NCBI GenBank assembly: GCA_005881575.1
Contig: VBCA01000040.1
Coordinates: 1-46,665, forward strand
From: Betaproteobacteria bacterium
GTDB lineage: Bacteria; Pseudomonadota; Gammaproteobacteria; Burkholderiales; SG8-39
Direction of reading: 5' to 3'
Length of the DNA stretch: 46,665 bases
Within the stretch, counting starts at the first letter, position 1; every line of letters begins with the position of its first letter. Below the pieces are notes generated by a model that was not told where the DNA came from, did not search any database, and was given only the letters and a program-made list of their open reading frames with translations. Below are positions 18,947 through 26,371 of this stretch, piece after piece. Position numbers and translations under genes: made by a program.

Positions 18947-20091
18947 ACGCGCTCGAAGACGCCGTCGAAATAAGCGCGCACGAGCGCGTGGTAGCGTGCG
19001 TCGTCGAGCAGGAACGCATCGTGCCCGTGCGGCGCGTCGATCTCCGCGTAGGACACGTCGCAGCGGTTGTCGAGGAGCGCCTTGACGATCTCTCGCGCGC
19101 GCGACGGCGCGAAACGCCAGTCCGAGGTGAACGACACCACCAGAAACCGGGCGCGTGCGGCGGCGAGCGCCCGCGACAGATCGTCGCCGTGCGCGGCTGC
19201 CGGGTCGAAATAGTCGAGCGCGCGCGTGATCAGCAGATAGGTGTTGGCGTCGAAATACTCGGAGAACTTGTCGCCCTGGTGGCGTAGGTAGGACTCGATC
19301 TCGAAATCGACGTCGAAGTGGAACTGAATCGAGTCCGCGCGGAGTGCTCTGCCGAATTTCTCCATCATCGCGTCATCGGACAGGTACGTGATGTGGCCGA
19401 TCATGCGCGCAAGACGCAGGCCCCGGCGCGGCACCACGCCGTGCTCGTAGTAGTCGCCGCCGTGGAAATCCGGGTCCGTGGTGATCGCCTGGCGCGCCAC
19501 CTCGTTGAAGGCGATGTTCTGCGCCGAGAGCTTGGGCGCGGCCGCGACGACGATGGCGTTGCGGATGCGATCCGGATAGCTGATCGTCCATTGCAGCGCC
19601 TGCATCGCGCCGAGGCTCCCTCCCATCACGGCGGCGAAGGAAGCGATGCCCAGCCGGTCGGCGAGCCTCGCCTGCGCGTCCACCCAGTCCTCGACCGTGA
19701 CGACGGGGAACGAGGAGCCGTAGGGCTTCCCGGATTTGGGATCGATGCTCTTCGGGCCGGTCGAGCCGAAGCAGCCGCCGACGTTGTTCACCCCGACGAC
19801 GAAGAACTTCTCGGTGTCCACCGGCTTGCCGGGCCCGATCATGTTGTCCCACCAGCCGAGGCTGTCCGGGTCGTCGGCGTAGTAGCCGGCCACGTGGTGC
19901 GCCGCGTTGAGAGCGTGGCAGGCGAGCACGGCGTTCGATCTCGCCGCGTTCAACGTCCCGTAGGTCTCGTAGACGAGATCGTACGAATCCAGAACCGCGC
20001 CGCTGCGAAAGCGGAGCGGTTCGGTGAAGCTCAGCGTTTGCGGCCTGACCGCGCCGACCGATCGCGGCTCTGTCCCGTCTCTTGGCGCCAT
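18943..20091 (-). CDS. metX: homoserine O-acyltransferase MetX
   Basis: Alpha/beta-hydrolase-fold enzyme that acylates homoserine, the first committed step to methionine. The 382-residue product has the nucleophile S159 in [13 protein letters not shown], the MetX motifs [14 protein letters not shown] and [16 protein letters not shown], and the catalytic histidine in [12 protein letters not shown]. Acetyl versus succinyl donor cannot be settled by eye; many proteobacterial MetX enzymes are succinyltransferases. ATG 20091 is the only good start. It has no clear Shine-Dalgarno, only 8 bases of the terminator's U-rich tail before it. Expression is predicted to be switched by the SAM-II-type riboswitch and terminator immediately upstream. 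Confidence 0.96.
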   Translation of the reverse strand: MAPRDGTEPRSVGAVRPQTLSFTEPLRFRSGAVLDSYDLVYETYGTLNAARSNAVLACHALNAAHHVAGYYADDPDSLGWWDNMIGPGKPVDTEKFFVVGVNNVGGCFGSTGPKSIDPKSGKPYGSSFPVVTVEDWVDAQARLADRLGIASFAAVMGGSLGAMQALQWTISYPDRIRNAIVVAAAPKLSAQNIAFNEVARQAITTDPDFHGGDYYEHGVVPRRGLRLARMIGHITYLSDDAMMEKFGRALRADSIQFHFDVDFEIESYLRHQGDKFSEYFDANTYLLITRALDYFDPAAAHGDDLSRALAAARARFLVVSFTSDWRFAPSRAREIVKALLDNRCDVSYAEIDAPHGHDAFLLDDARYHALVRAYFDGVFERV

Positions 20092-20095
20092 AAAT

Positions 20096-20128
20096 AAAAA
20101 ACCCGCTTAGCCTGCCTGCTAAACGGGT
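20096..20128 (-). terminator. intrinsic terminator of the metX riboswitch
   Basis: Read on the minus strand, ACCCGTTTAGC (20118-20128) pairs with GCTAAGCGGGT (20101-20111), 10 of 11 pairs with one C-A mismatch, loop AGGCAG, followed by a run of six T residues and an A/T tail. This is a standard Rho-independent terminator. It lies between the aptamer and the metX ATG, so it is the expression platform and not the end of the upstream gene alone. Its 5' arm contains TTTAGC, complementary to the conserved GCTAAA of the aptamer. Confidence 0.85.
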
Positions 20129-20129
20129 C

Positions 20130-20208
20130 GCCCTCGCTTTAGCAATATTTGTTTGTCGCCCGCCGATCGGCGGGCGGCGCCTGCAAGCTGATGATCAAAT
20201 CGGCGCGA
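20130..20208 (-). ncRNA. SAM-II-type riboswitch aptamer upstream of metX
   Basis: S-adenosylmethionine-sensing leader. On the minus strand, P1 is GCGCC (20202-20206) pairing with GGCGC (20177-20181). Its loop begins GATTTG and ends CTTGCA, as in SAM-II. After P1 comes the A-rich ACAAACAAATATT and the conserved GCTAAAG (20137-20143), which in SAM-II folds back as a pseudoknot. An extra perfect 20-base hairpin (20157-20176) is inserted between P1 and the A-rich strand. SAM-II is best known before metA/metX in alphaproteobacteria. The family call is from remembered consensus; placement before metX and the predicted transcription start at its 5' edge support it strongly. Confidence 0.88.
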
Positions 20209-20214
20209 AGGAAG

Positions 20215-20243
20215 AACTTACCTCAGCGCGGCCGCGGCGTCAA
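20215..20243 (-). promoter_or_regulatory. promoter of the metX-metW operon
   Basis: The minus strand has TTGACG (20238-20243), a 17-base spacer and TAAGTT (20215-20220), which keeps the three most conserved -10 positions. Predicted initiation near 20208 falls exactly at the 5' end of the SAM-II-type aptamer. The -35 overlaps the stop codon of the upstream gene, so the met operon is probably transcribed independently. Confidence 0.6.
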
Positions 20244-20695
20244 TTCCCCGGAGACGCTTTCAACCGGAGTTTGCGCTGCTGCCAGCGCTCGCGGCGCACG
20301 CGCTTGCGGCCCATTTTCTGCCGGTGAAGCTCGATCAGGTGAGCGCGCATCTTGGCGAGGACGAAATCGCGCACGTCGGCAGGCATCTGGGCCGCCTCGC
20401 GCTCGAAGCGCGGAACGACGGTTCCCGAATCGAATTTTCCGTCGCGCACCAGGATCGGCGCCTGCCCGACCCCGACGTCCATGCCCTCGCCGTGATCCAC
20501 GCCGTCGTGGTAGAAGCCCTCGGGATCGCTCCAGACCAGGGCGCGCTCGTTCAACTCGACGTCGTAGCACAGCTGGAATCGGACGAAAGCCCCGCCCGGA
20601 TCCTGCCAGATGAACAGGTCGAAGTAATCGCTCTCGAACCAGCGGCGCTTGAGCGTGGGGTTGTTCTGCTCGACGACGAGAACTTCTCGCAGCAT
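20240..20695 (-). CDS. conserved-looking protein of unknown function
   Basis: A 151-residue soluble protein, not assigned to a family. The first two thirds look like a compact alpha/beta domain with many aromatic and acidic residues (RRWFESDYFDLFIWQDPGGAFVRFQLCYD, WSDPEGFYHDGVDHGEG). The last 40 residues are strongly basic and helical (KMGRKRVRRERWQQRKLRLK), suggesting contact with nucleic acid or ribosome; this is inference. ATG 20695 is chosen because the upstream part of the frame is low-complexity. It follows ptsI by 32 bases and ends at the metX promoter. Codon use fits a real gene. Confidence 0.7.
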   Translation of the reverse strand: MLREVLVVEQNNPTLKRRWFESDYFDLFIWQDPGGAFVRFQLCYDVELNERALVWSDPEGFYHDGVDHGEGMDVGVGQAPILVRDGKFDSGTVVPRFEREAAQMPADVRDFVLAKMRAHLIELHRQKMGRKRVRRERWQQRKLRLKASPGN

Positions 20696-20727
20696 CGCTC
20701 TACAGGGGGAGGGTCGCCGGCCGCAAC

Positions 20728-22461
20728 TCAGGCGTTGAGCTTGGCGAGCAATGCGCGCGCCCTTCCGGGGTCGAGCGCGCGGTAGACGCGCGCGGCCGGC
20801 TCCTCGACCTCCCGGACCCGGGTCCGCAGGACCTGTTGCTTGATCGCGAGCAGCTGCGCCGGATGCATCGAAAACTCGCGCAGCCCGAAGCCGAGCAGCA
20901 GACGCGTCATGGCCGCATCGCCCGCCATTTCCCCGCACACGGCCACCGGAGTCTTGGCGCGCTTCGCGCTGCGGATGGTCTGCGCGATGAGCTGCAGCAC
21001 CGCCGGGTGCAGCGGGTCGTACAGGTGCGCCACCGTATCGTCAGTGCGATCGATCGCGAGCGTGTACTGGATCAGATCGTTGGTGCCGATCGAAAGAAAA
21101 TCCAGCTTGCTGATGAAATATCTCAGGGACAGCGCCGCGGCCGGCACCTCGATCATGCCGCCGATCTGTATGCGCCGGTCGTACGGGACCTTTTGGTCGT
21201 CCAGCATTTCCTTCGCCTGCCGCACGGCGGCGAGCGTCTGTTCGACCTCGTGCGCGTGGGCGAGCATCGGAATGAGCAGGCGTACCTTTCCGTAGCGGGA
21301 GGCGCGCAGGATCGCGCGGAGCTGGGTCAGGAACATCTGCGGCTCGGCGAGACAGAAGCGTATCGCGCGCAGGCCGAGCGCCGGATTGGGGCCGCCCCGG
21401 TCGGCGCCGTTGATGCTCTTGTCGGCTCCGAGGTCGAGCGTCCTGATCGTGACCGGCCGGCCGTGCATCGCGTCGGCGACCTCCCGATAGGCCTCGAACT
21501 GCTCGTCTTCCGAAGGCAGATCGTCCCGGTTGAGGAACAGGAACTCGCTGCGGAAGAGGCCGATTCCTGCGGCACCGGCTTCGTTGGCCTCCTTCACGTC
21601 CTGCGGCAGCTCGATATTGGCCTGAAGGTCGACCGTGACCCCGTCCATCGTGGCCGAGCGCGCGGTGCGCAGGCGCTTCAGCTTCTGCCGCTCGGCTTCG
21701 ATTTCGCCCCGCAGCCGCCGATATTCCTCGAGCACCCGCGCGCCGGGATTGACGATCAGCACGCCTTCGCGGCCGTCGACGATCACGAGCTCGTTCTCCC
21801 AGATCATGCTGCGCGCGTGATGCAGGCCCACGATCGCGGGGATGTTGAGGCTCCGCGCGACGATGGCCGTGTGGGAGGTGACCCCGCCCAAGTCGGTCAC
21901 GAAGCCCGCATACTGGTGCTGCTTGAACAGAATCATGTCCCCCGGCGACAGGTCGTGCGCCACCACGATCAGCTCCTTCTCGCTCGAGGGCTCGGCGGGC
22001 GCGTGCCCCGTGCCGAGCATCGCCTTCAGCACGCGCTCGACCACCTGCACGATGTCTTGCTTGCGCTCGCGCAGGTACGGATCGTCCATCTCGTCGAACT
22101 GCGCGACGAGGTAGTCCATCTGCAGCATCAGCGCCCATTCGGCGTTGCAGCGACGGCTGCCGATGAGCTCGCGCGGGACAACGGAGAGATTGGAATCGTT
22201 GAGCAGCATTGCGTGCAGGCTGAGTATCGCCTTCATCTCCGCCGGGGCCCCGGCGGGCACGCTCGTCTGCAACGCGGCAAGCTCGCCCCGGACCTGCGCG
22301 ATCGCGCGGTCGAAGCGCGCGATCTCCGCCTCGATTCCCTGCGGTGCGATCTCGTAGTGGGCGACTTCCAGGCGCGCGGTCGAGACGAGGTGCGCGTGGC
22401 CGATCGCGATCCCTCCGGCGACCCCCGCCCCGTGCAGGGTGAAGCTCGCGCCGGTCGCCAT
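20728..22461 (-). CDS. ptsI: PTS enzyme I
   Basis: Phosphoenolpyruvate-protein phosphotransferase that starts the PTS phosphate relay by phosphorylating HPr. From ATG 22461 the protein has 577 residues (E. coli 575). It begins with FTLHGAGVAGGIAIG, has the active histidine in GGVTSHTAIVAR (residue 197), the PEP-binding signature FRSEFLFLNRDDLPSEDEQFEAYR, and the C-terminal GTNDLIQYTLAIDR and VCGEMAGD. A GTG at 22482 would add seven residues; homologues favour the ATG. It follows ptsH by about 27 bases. Confidence 0.96.
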   Translation of the reverse strand: MATGASFTLHGAGVAGGIAIGHAHLVSTARLEVAHYEIAPQGIEAEIARFDRAIAQVRGELAALQTSVPAGAPAEMKAILSLHAMLLNDSNLSVVPRELIGSRRCNAEWALMLQMDYLVAQFDEMDDPYLRERKQDIVQVVERVLKAMLGTGHAPAEPSSEKELIVVAHDLSPGDMILFKQHQYAGFVTDLGGVTSHTAIVARSLNIPAIVGLHHARSMIWENELVIVDGREGVLIVNPGARVLEEYRRLRGEIEAERQKLKRLRTARSATMDGVTVDLQANIELPQDVKEANEAGAAGIGLFRSEFLFLNRDDLPSEDEQFEAYREVADAMHGRPVTIRTLDLGADKSINGADRGGPNPALGLRAIRFCLAEPQMFLTQLRAILRASRYGKVRLLIPMLAHAHEVEQTLAAVRQAKEMLDDQKVPYDRRIQIGGMIEVPAAALSLRYFISKLDFLSIGTNDLIQYTLAIDRTDDTVAHLYDPLHPAVLQLIAQTIRSAKRAKTPVAVCGEMAGDAAMTRLLLGFGLREFSMHPAQLLAIKQQVLRTRVREVEEPAARVYRALDPGRARALLAKLNA

Positions 22462-22488
22462 GGAATTCTCGCCCGGTTTCACCGAAAC

Positions 22489-22758
22489 TTACTCCTCTTC
22501 CCCGAAGCGCTCGGCGATGAGGCGAACCACCGCGGCGAGCGCGCTTTCCGCGTCCTCGCCGTCGGCTTCGATGACGACGCGGCTGCCCTTGCCTGCGGCG
22601 AGCATCATGACGCCCATGATGCTTTTTGCGTTCACGCGCCGGCCGTTGCGCAACAGCCACACCTCCGCGGCGAAATTCCCGGCGAGCTGCGTGAGCTTCG
22701 CGGCGGCGCGCGCGTGCAGTCCCAGCTTGTTGACGATTTCAGCTTCGGCTCGCGGCAT
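22489..22758 (-). CDS. ptsH: PTS phosphocarrier HPr
   Basis: The 89-residue product carries phosphate from enzyme I to EIIA. The phosphorylated histidine is H15 in NKLGLHARAAAKL, and the regulatory serine position is S46 in AKSIMGVMMLAA. Both are intact, so HPr kinase-type control is possible, though no hprK is seen in the window. It overlaps the EIIA gene by 20 bases, an arrangement that implies tight coupling. Confidence 0.96.
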   Translation of the reverse strand: MPRAEAEIVNKLGLHARAAAKLTQLAGNFAAEVWLLRNGRRVNAKSIMGVMMLAAGKGSRVVIEADGEDAESALAAVVRLIAERFGEEE

Positions 22759-23152
22759 TGCACGCGTCCGAATTCAGCTGGACCACGCCGTCCCGCCCGC
22801 CGCTCATCGCCTTGTCGACCACCGCGGCGAGCGGCTCGTCGCGATAGGTGAGCGCCCGTATCAGCATGGGGAGGCTCGCCCCCGACAGGCCTTCGACCTT
22901 GCCGGGCTCGAGCAGGCGCGTAGCGATGTTCGAAGGCGTCGCGCCCAGAATGTCGGTGAGCACCAGCACCCCGTCGCCAGCGTCGAGCTGGCGCACGAGC
23001 TCCTGGGCATGGGGCAGGATCGCGTCCGGACGGTCGTGGACGGTCACGCCGAGCTGCTGCACCTGCAGCGGGCGCTTGCCGAGCACGTGGCTCGCGCCGT
23101 GGATGAGCGCCTCGCCCAGGGTGCCGTGCGCGACGATGAGAACTCCGACCAT
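22739..23152 (-). CDS. PTS EIIA component, mannose family
   Basis: Soluble EIIA of the mannose/sorbose superfamily, 137 residues. VGVLIVAHGTLGEALI contains the phosphorylated histidine H9, and GVLVLTDILGATPSNIA is the family dimer/active-site segment. No EIIB, EIIC or EIID gene accompanies it, so with HPr and EI it forms an incomplete, presumably regulatory, PTS like those in other betaproteobacteria. The next gene upstream in such genomes is commonly gshB, which here lies 5 kb away beyond an inserted block. Confidence 0.93.
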   Translation of the reverse strand: MVGVLIVAHGTLGEALIHGASHVLGKRPLQVQQLGVTVHDRPDAILPHAQELVRQLDAGDGVLVLTDILGATPSNIATRLLEPGKVEGLSGASLPMLIRALTYRDEPLAAVVDKAMSGGRDGVVQLNSDACNAASRS

Positions 23153-23282
23153 GAAAGCCTCTTTTGCGAGCCCGGTGAAGAAAGCTCGCAGCGAAAGGCC
23201 TATTGTGCAGCGGCAGCGGAAATTCGGTAAGGGGGAATCAGCTGGTGGTCTGAACCACGACCTCAGCTCGGGCGGAAGGCCT

Positions 23283-23316
23283 CCGGCGCGCTGAGCAACG
23301 GTTTACCGTGCGCCGG
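23283..23316. other. bulged hairpin between hydrolase gene and EIIA gene
   Basis: CCGGCGC (23283-23289) pairs with GCGCCGG (23310-23316), and inside it ACGGT (23298-23302) pairs with ACCGT (23305-23309) around a TT turn, giving a 12-pair stem with an 8-base bulge. It lies in the 238-base gap after the hydrolase stop. No T-run follows on the minus strand, so it is at best an atypical terminator or RNA stabiliser. Nothing else was recognised in this gap. Confidence 0.35.
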
Positions 23317-23390
23317 CGCTTACTAGACCGGAATGTCGATATTGAGGGTCTTCGCGCGGAACACTCCGGGCTCGCCCTGAGTCCCACACC

Positions 23391-25505
23391 TCAATTGCCG
23401 ATTTGCACCGCGATCACGGCCGCGCCCACGCCGCCTTTGCCGTCGGTGACTACGTAGACAAAGTAGTCGGTGACATTGCTTGCGCCGACCGGCGGCGTGT
23501 AGGTCACCATATTGCCGGCGAGAGACACCGCACCTCCGCGACTCGTGGTGGTTTGCGACAAGGCGTAAGACAAGGAATCGCCGTCGAGGTCGCGAGTCAG
23601 TGTGGAAAGATTGACCTGCTTTTGGGCTCCAGCCGCCGTTGCGACCGTGGCGAACGCGGCATCTGGGTGCCTGTTTCCGGCCAGGGCCGCCACCCGCCCG
23701 TCTAGCCAGGCGGTGATGCGGCCTACTGCGGTCGGCTCGATACCCATATAACCGTGAAAGTCGAGCGCTCCGCAAACATCGCGTACGTCGGGCGCGGGAA
23801 ATACCGTGACGGGCACGCCGCCGCTCACGGCGTCGATTGCCGCGTTCACCCCGGCGGCGGTCAGATTGTCGAAAAGTGCCTGCGAGTCGACCGGCCTGGT
23901 GACGCCGCACAGGTCGCTGGTATTCAGCAACACGTGCGCGGGACGGCGCACGAATCCCGGCTGCAAACTGGGGAAGCCCGGCTCGTTGATGAATAGCCTG
24001 TCGGGGAAGAGGGAGGACCTCCGGGTGACCGCGCTCGAGAGCGAGATGCCGGCGGCGATGAGGTTGTTCGCCACCACGGAGAGAGCGCCCTTGCTGGTGC
24101 CGGACAGGAACACGTCGAGGTTGTCGGTGTTCACTTGCCTGAGCACGGCGAGGATATCGATTGCGTGGTCGACGGAGATGCGGTATTCGTCAACGTTCTG
24201 CACGGTGTCGCTGGGAGTGGCCGTCGGCCGGTCTGACGGGCGGTCCATTGCGACGGCGAGATAGCCGGCTTCGGCGAACAGCTGCGCGGTGCGCACCAGG
24301 AAGTTGCCGCCGCTGGTGACGATCGCGCCCGTCGTCGCGTTACCGGTGATATTCATGTCGAGATCGCCGCCGCCGATCAGGAGCACCGCCGCCTTGGGTG
24401 CACTACCGCTCGACGGGCGATTAGCGATGTACTTGACGATAACCGGAGTCCCCCCTTCGGTGGTGCGCGTCGTGACCTCCCCATAGAAGCCGCAAGCCCC
24501 CGATACGGTCCGGGCATTGAGCGTGCCGTCGGTATTTACGATGCTCGGGGAGGTGCACCTCGACAGGCCGCCCGAACCGAACACGTGCACCAGGGCAGTT
24601 CCGTCGACCGTCAGCCCGGCGCTGTCGGTGACGCGATAGTTGAAGCTGTCCGGCCCGAAGAAACCGGGATTGGAGACATAGACGAGCTTGTTGCCGATCA
24701 CGGAAGCGGTACCGTTAGCCGGCGTGCTCAGCAGCTGGTGGCTGAAGGTTTCCCAGAGGTCCGCGTCCTCGACGAAGGGCGTGACCGCGGTGCCCGGCGT
24801 CGCGGTGCGCGCCGTGATGCCGGCGTGCGTGGCGCTCGGCGCGTCCGCCACCGGCGCTACCGTCACGTTTGCCGCGGCGACCGCCGAGAGGCCGCCGGAA
24901 TCGGTCGCGCGAAAGCTGAAGCTGTCCTGACCGTTGAAATTCGCGTCGGGCGTGTAGACGATCTGGTTGCCGACGACGCTCGCCAGCCCGCGCCCGGGCT
25001 GGGTCACGATCGCGAAAGTGTGCGTATCCCCGATGTCCGGGTCGATCACCGCGGGGGTCACCGGCGCGCTCGCCGCATCCTCGGTAGCGAAGATGCTCAG
25101 ATCCGCAACGGACGGCGGATCGTTGACGGCCAGCACGGTCACCGAAGCGGTGCCCACCACGCTCAGATTGGTGGAGTCGGTGGCGCGGAACGTGAAGCTG
25201 TCCGGGCCGTTGTAGTTTGAGGCCGGCGTGTAGATGAGCTGGTTGCTCACGACCGCGGCGCTGCCGTTTGCCGGCTGAGAGGCGATGCTGAAGGTGAAGG
25301 TCTCTCCGGCGTCGGGATCGCTGACGCTCGGGGTGACTGGGGCGCTCGCCGCGTCCTCGAGGGTTGTGATGCTCGCGCTCGCCGCCGTCGGCGGGTTTCC
25401 GGGCGGATGCCCACTGATGACGCCAACGATGATTGCGATCAGAGCCGCCAGGGATATGAGCCCCAGCAGGAATTTCTGGATTGCAGCCAGGATAATACTC
25501 AGCAT
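23391..25505 (-). CDS. secreted cadherin-repeat alpha/beta hydrolase
   Basis: A 704-residue exported or membrane-anchored protein. Residues 1-31 are hydrophobic (signal or anchor). Three tandem cadherin/Ig-like repeats of about 90 residues follow (roughly 45-126, 135-217, 225-308), each with the pattern NGxxxVVxNxLxYTPxxNFNGxDSFxFRATD. Residues about 316-605 form an alpha/beta-hydrolase domain with nucleophile S471 in SGTSKGA and a likely catalytic histidine H584 in LDFHGYMG. A fourth cadherin-like repeat closes the protein. Substrate unknown; an extracellular esterase or depolymerase is possible. Shine-Dalgarno AGGGAG precedes ATG 25505. It is divergent from a two-component system with shared operators. 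Confidence 0.85.
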   Translation of the reverse strand: MLSIILAAIQKFLLGLISLAALIAIIVGVISGHPPGNPPTAASASITTLEDAASAPVTPSVSDPDAGETFTFSIASQPANGSAAVVSNQLIYTPASNYNGPDSFTFRATDSTNLSVVGTASVTVLAVNDPPSVADLSIFATEDAASAPVTPAVIDPDIGDTHTFAIVTQPGRGLASVVGNQIVYTPDANFNGQDSFSFRATDSGGLSAVAAANVTVAPVADAPSATHAGITARTATPGTAVTPFVEDADLWETFSHQLLSTPANGTASVIGNKLVYVSNPGFFGPDSFNYRVTDSAGLTVDGTALVHVFGSGGLSRCTSPSIVNTDGTLNARTVSGACGFYGEVTTRTTEGGTPVIVKYIANRPSSGSAPKAAVLLIGGGDLDMNITGNATTGAIVTSGGNFLVRTAQLFAEAGYLAVAMDRPSDRPTATPSDTVQNVDEYRISVDHAIDILAVLRQVNTDNLDVFLSGTSKGALSVVANNLIAAGISLSSAVTRRSSLFPDRLFINEPGFPSLQPGFVRRPAHVLLNTSDLCGVTRPVDSQALFDNLTAAGVNAAIDAVSGGVPVTVFPAPDVRDVCGALDFHGYMGIEPTAVGRITAWLDGRVAALAGNRHPDAAFATVATAAGAQKQVNLSTLTRDLDGDSLSYALSQTTTSRGGAVSLAGNMVTYTPPVGASNVTDYFVYVVTDGKGGVGAAVIAVQIGN

Positions 25506-25544
25506 CGATCGCTCTCCCTTTTATTGTCGGAATCGTGCAGCCGA

Positions 25545-25550
25545 ATGATA
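25545..25550 (-). promoter_or_regulatory. candidate -10 of the hydrolase gene
   Basis: The minus strand reads TATCAT (five of six to consensus) about 40 bases before the hydrolase ATG. The -35 position (25568-25573) is poor and touches the first 7-2-7 inverted repeat, an arrangement typical of activator-dependent promoters. Confidence 0.35.
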
Positions 25551-25572
25551 TGCCGTCAGCGCATGAGTGGAA

Positions 25573-25617
25573 TCCCCAACATTGGGTACGGCCGCGGATC
25601 GTCCCCAGAATTGGGTA
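25573..25617. promoter_or_regulatory. two NarL-like 7-2-7 operator sites
   Basis: TCCCCAA-CA-TTGGGTA (25573-25588) and TCCCCAG-AA-TTGGGTA (25602-25617) are inverted heptamers (TMCCCAR) separated by two bases, the geometry NarL/LuxR-type response regulators bind as dimers. They are 29 bases apart, about three helical turns, and each is followed by CGGC. They lie midway in the 182-base gap, about 70-110 bases from both starts. The neighbouring NarL-type regulator is the obvious candidate ligand; that link is inferred. Confidence 0.65.
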
Positions 25618-25687
25618 CGGCGATGAGTTCGCGGGAACAAGTTGATGCGATGTATTCTATGCGTCAGGCCCGACCACAGGAGAGAAG

Positions 25688-26371
25688 ATGGCCGCTGCGC
25701 CGGAGACGGCACCGATCGCACGCGTGGCGATGGTCGAGGACGACCGGGATACACGGGCGCGGCTTGCCGCCTCGATACGCGCGCAAGGTTCGCTGCGGCT
25801 CGTGGCCGAATACGCGACCGGCGCAGAGGCGCTGGCGGGGCTCGATTCAGGTGCGCCCGACGTCCTGCTCGTCGACCTCGGGCTGCCGGACATTTCCGGT
25901 CTGGAGGTGGTGCGCTTTGCCGCAGGCCGGCATCCGGATTGCGACATCCTCGTCATCAGCATCTTCGGCGACGAGGCGAACGTGCTCGCAGCGCTCGAGG
26001 CGGGCGCGCGCGGCTATCTGCTGAAGGGTTCGCTGCAGCACGACATCGCCTTCGACATCCAGGACATCCGCAACGGCGGCTCGCCGCTTTCTCCGGTCAT
26101 CGCGCGTCAAGTGCTAAAGCGCTTACAAGCGCCCGGGCGCGAATCCCCGACGAAGACGGCCGGGGCGGAGGACGAAACCATACTCACCGCGCGTGAAGGC
26201 GAGATTCTCAATGCCATCTCGCGCGGTTTCTCCTACGCCGAGACCGCGCAGATGCTGGGCATATCTGTCGGCACGGTGCATACCTTCTTGAAGCGCATCT
26301 ACCGCAAGCTCGCGGTGCACTCGAAGACCGAGGCGGTGTTCGAGGCGAACCGCCTGGGGCTGATCCGATGA
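25688..26371 (+). CDS. NarL/LuxR-family response regulator
   Basis: The 227-residue product has a receiver domain (acidic pair E17, D18, D19; phosphoacceptor D63 in LLVDLGLPD; the serine of VISIFGD; lysine in YLLKGS) and a C-terminal GerE-type helix-turn-helix with LTAREGEILNAISRGFSYAETAQMLGISVGTVHTFLKRIYRKL. A strong Shine-Dalgarno (AGGAG) is 6 bases before the ATG. The stop overlaps the kinase start as ATGA, so the two form a cognate pair. The two 7-2-7 sites upstream suggest autoregulation and control of the divergent hydrolase gene. Confidence 0.94.
   Translation: MAAAPETAPIARVAMVEDDRDTRARLAASIRAQGSLRLVAEYATGAEALAGLDSGAPDVLLVDLGLPDISGLEVVRFAAGRHPDCDILVISIFGDEANVLAALEAGARGYLLKGSLQHDIAFDIQDIRNGGSPLSPVIARQVLKRLQAPGRESPTKTAGAEDETILTAREGEILNAISRGFSYAETAQMLGISVGTVHTFLKRIYRKLAVHSKTEAVFEANRLGLIR

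Noticed and set aside
20096-20128. Hairpin as a simple terminator of the upstream 151-residue gene
   Set aside because: A promoter and SAM-II-type aptamer lie between that gene and the hairpin, and the hairpin arm complements the aptamer, so it is better read as the riboswitch expression platform.
20836-22851. 671-codon open frame on the plus strand opposite ptsI and ptsH
   Set aside because: Antisense to two well-recognised PTS genes and without any recognisable domain.
23323-23910. Possible frameshifted tail of the hydrolase gene ending in a different frame at 23323
   Set aside because: The in-frame end VIAVQIGN is a natural close of a cadherin-like repeat, and the alternative frame upstream is Arg-rich shadow sequence.
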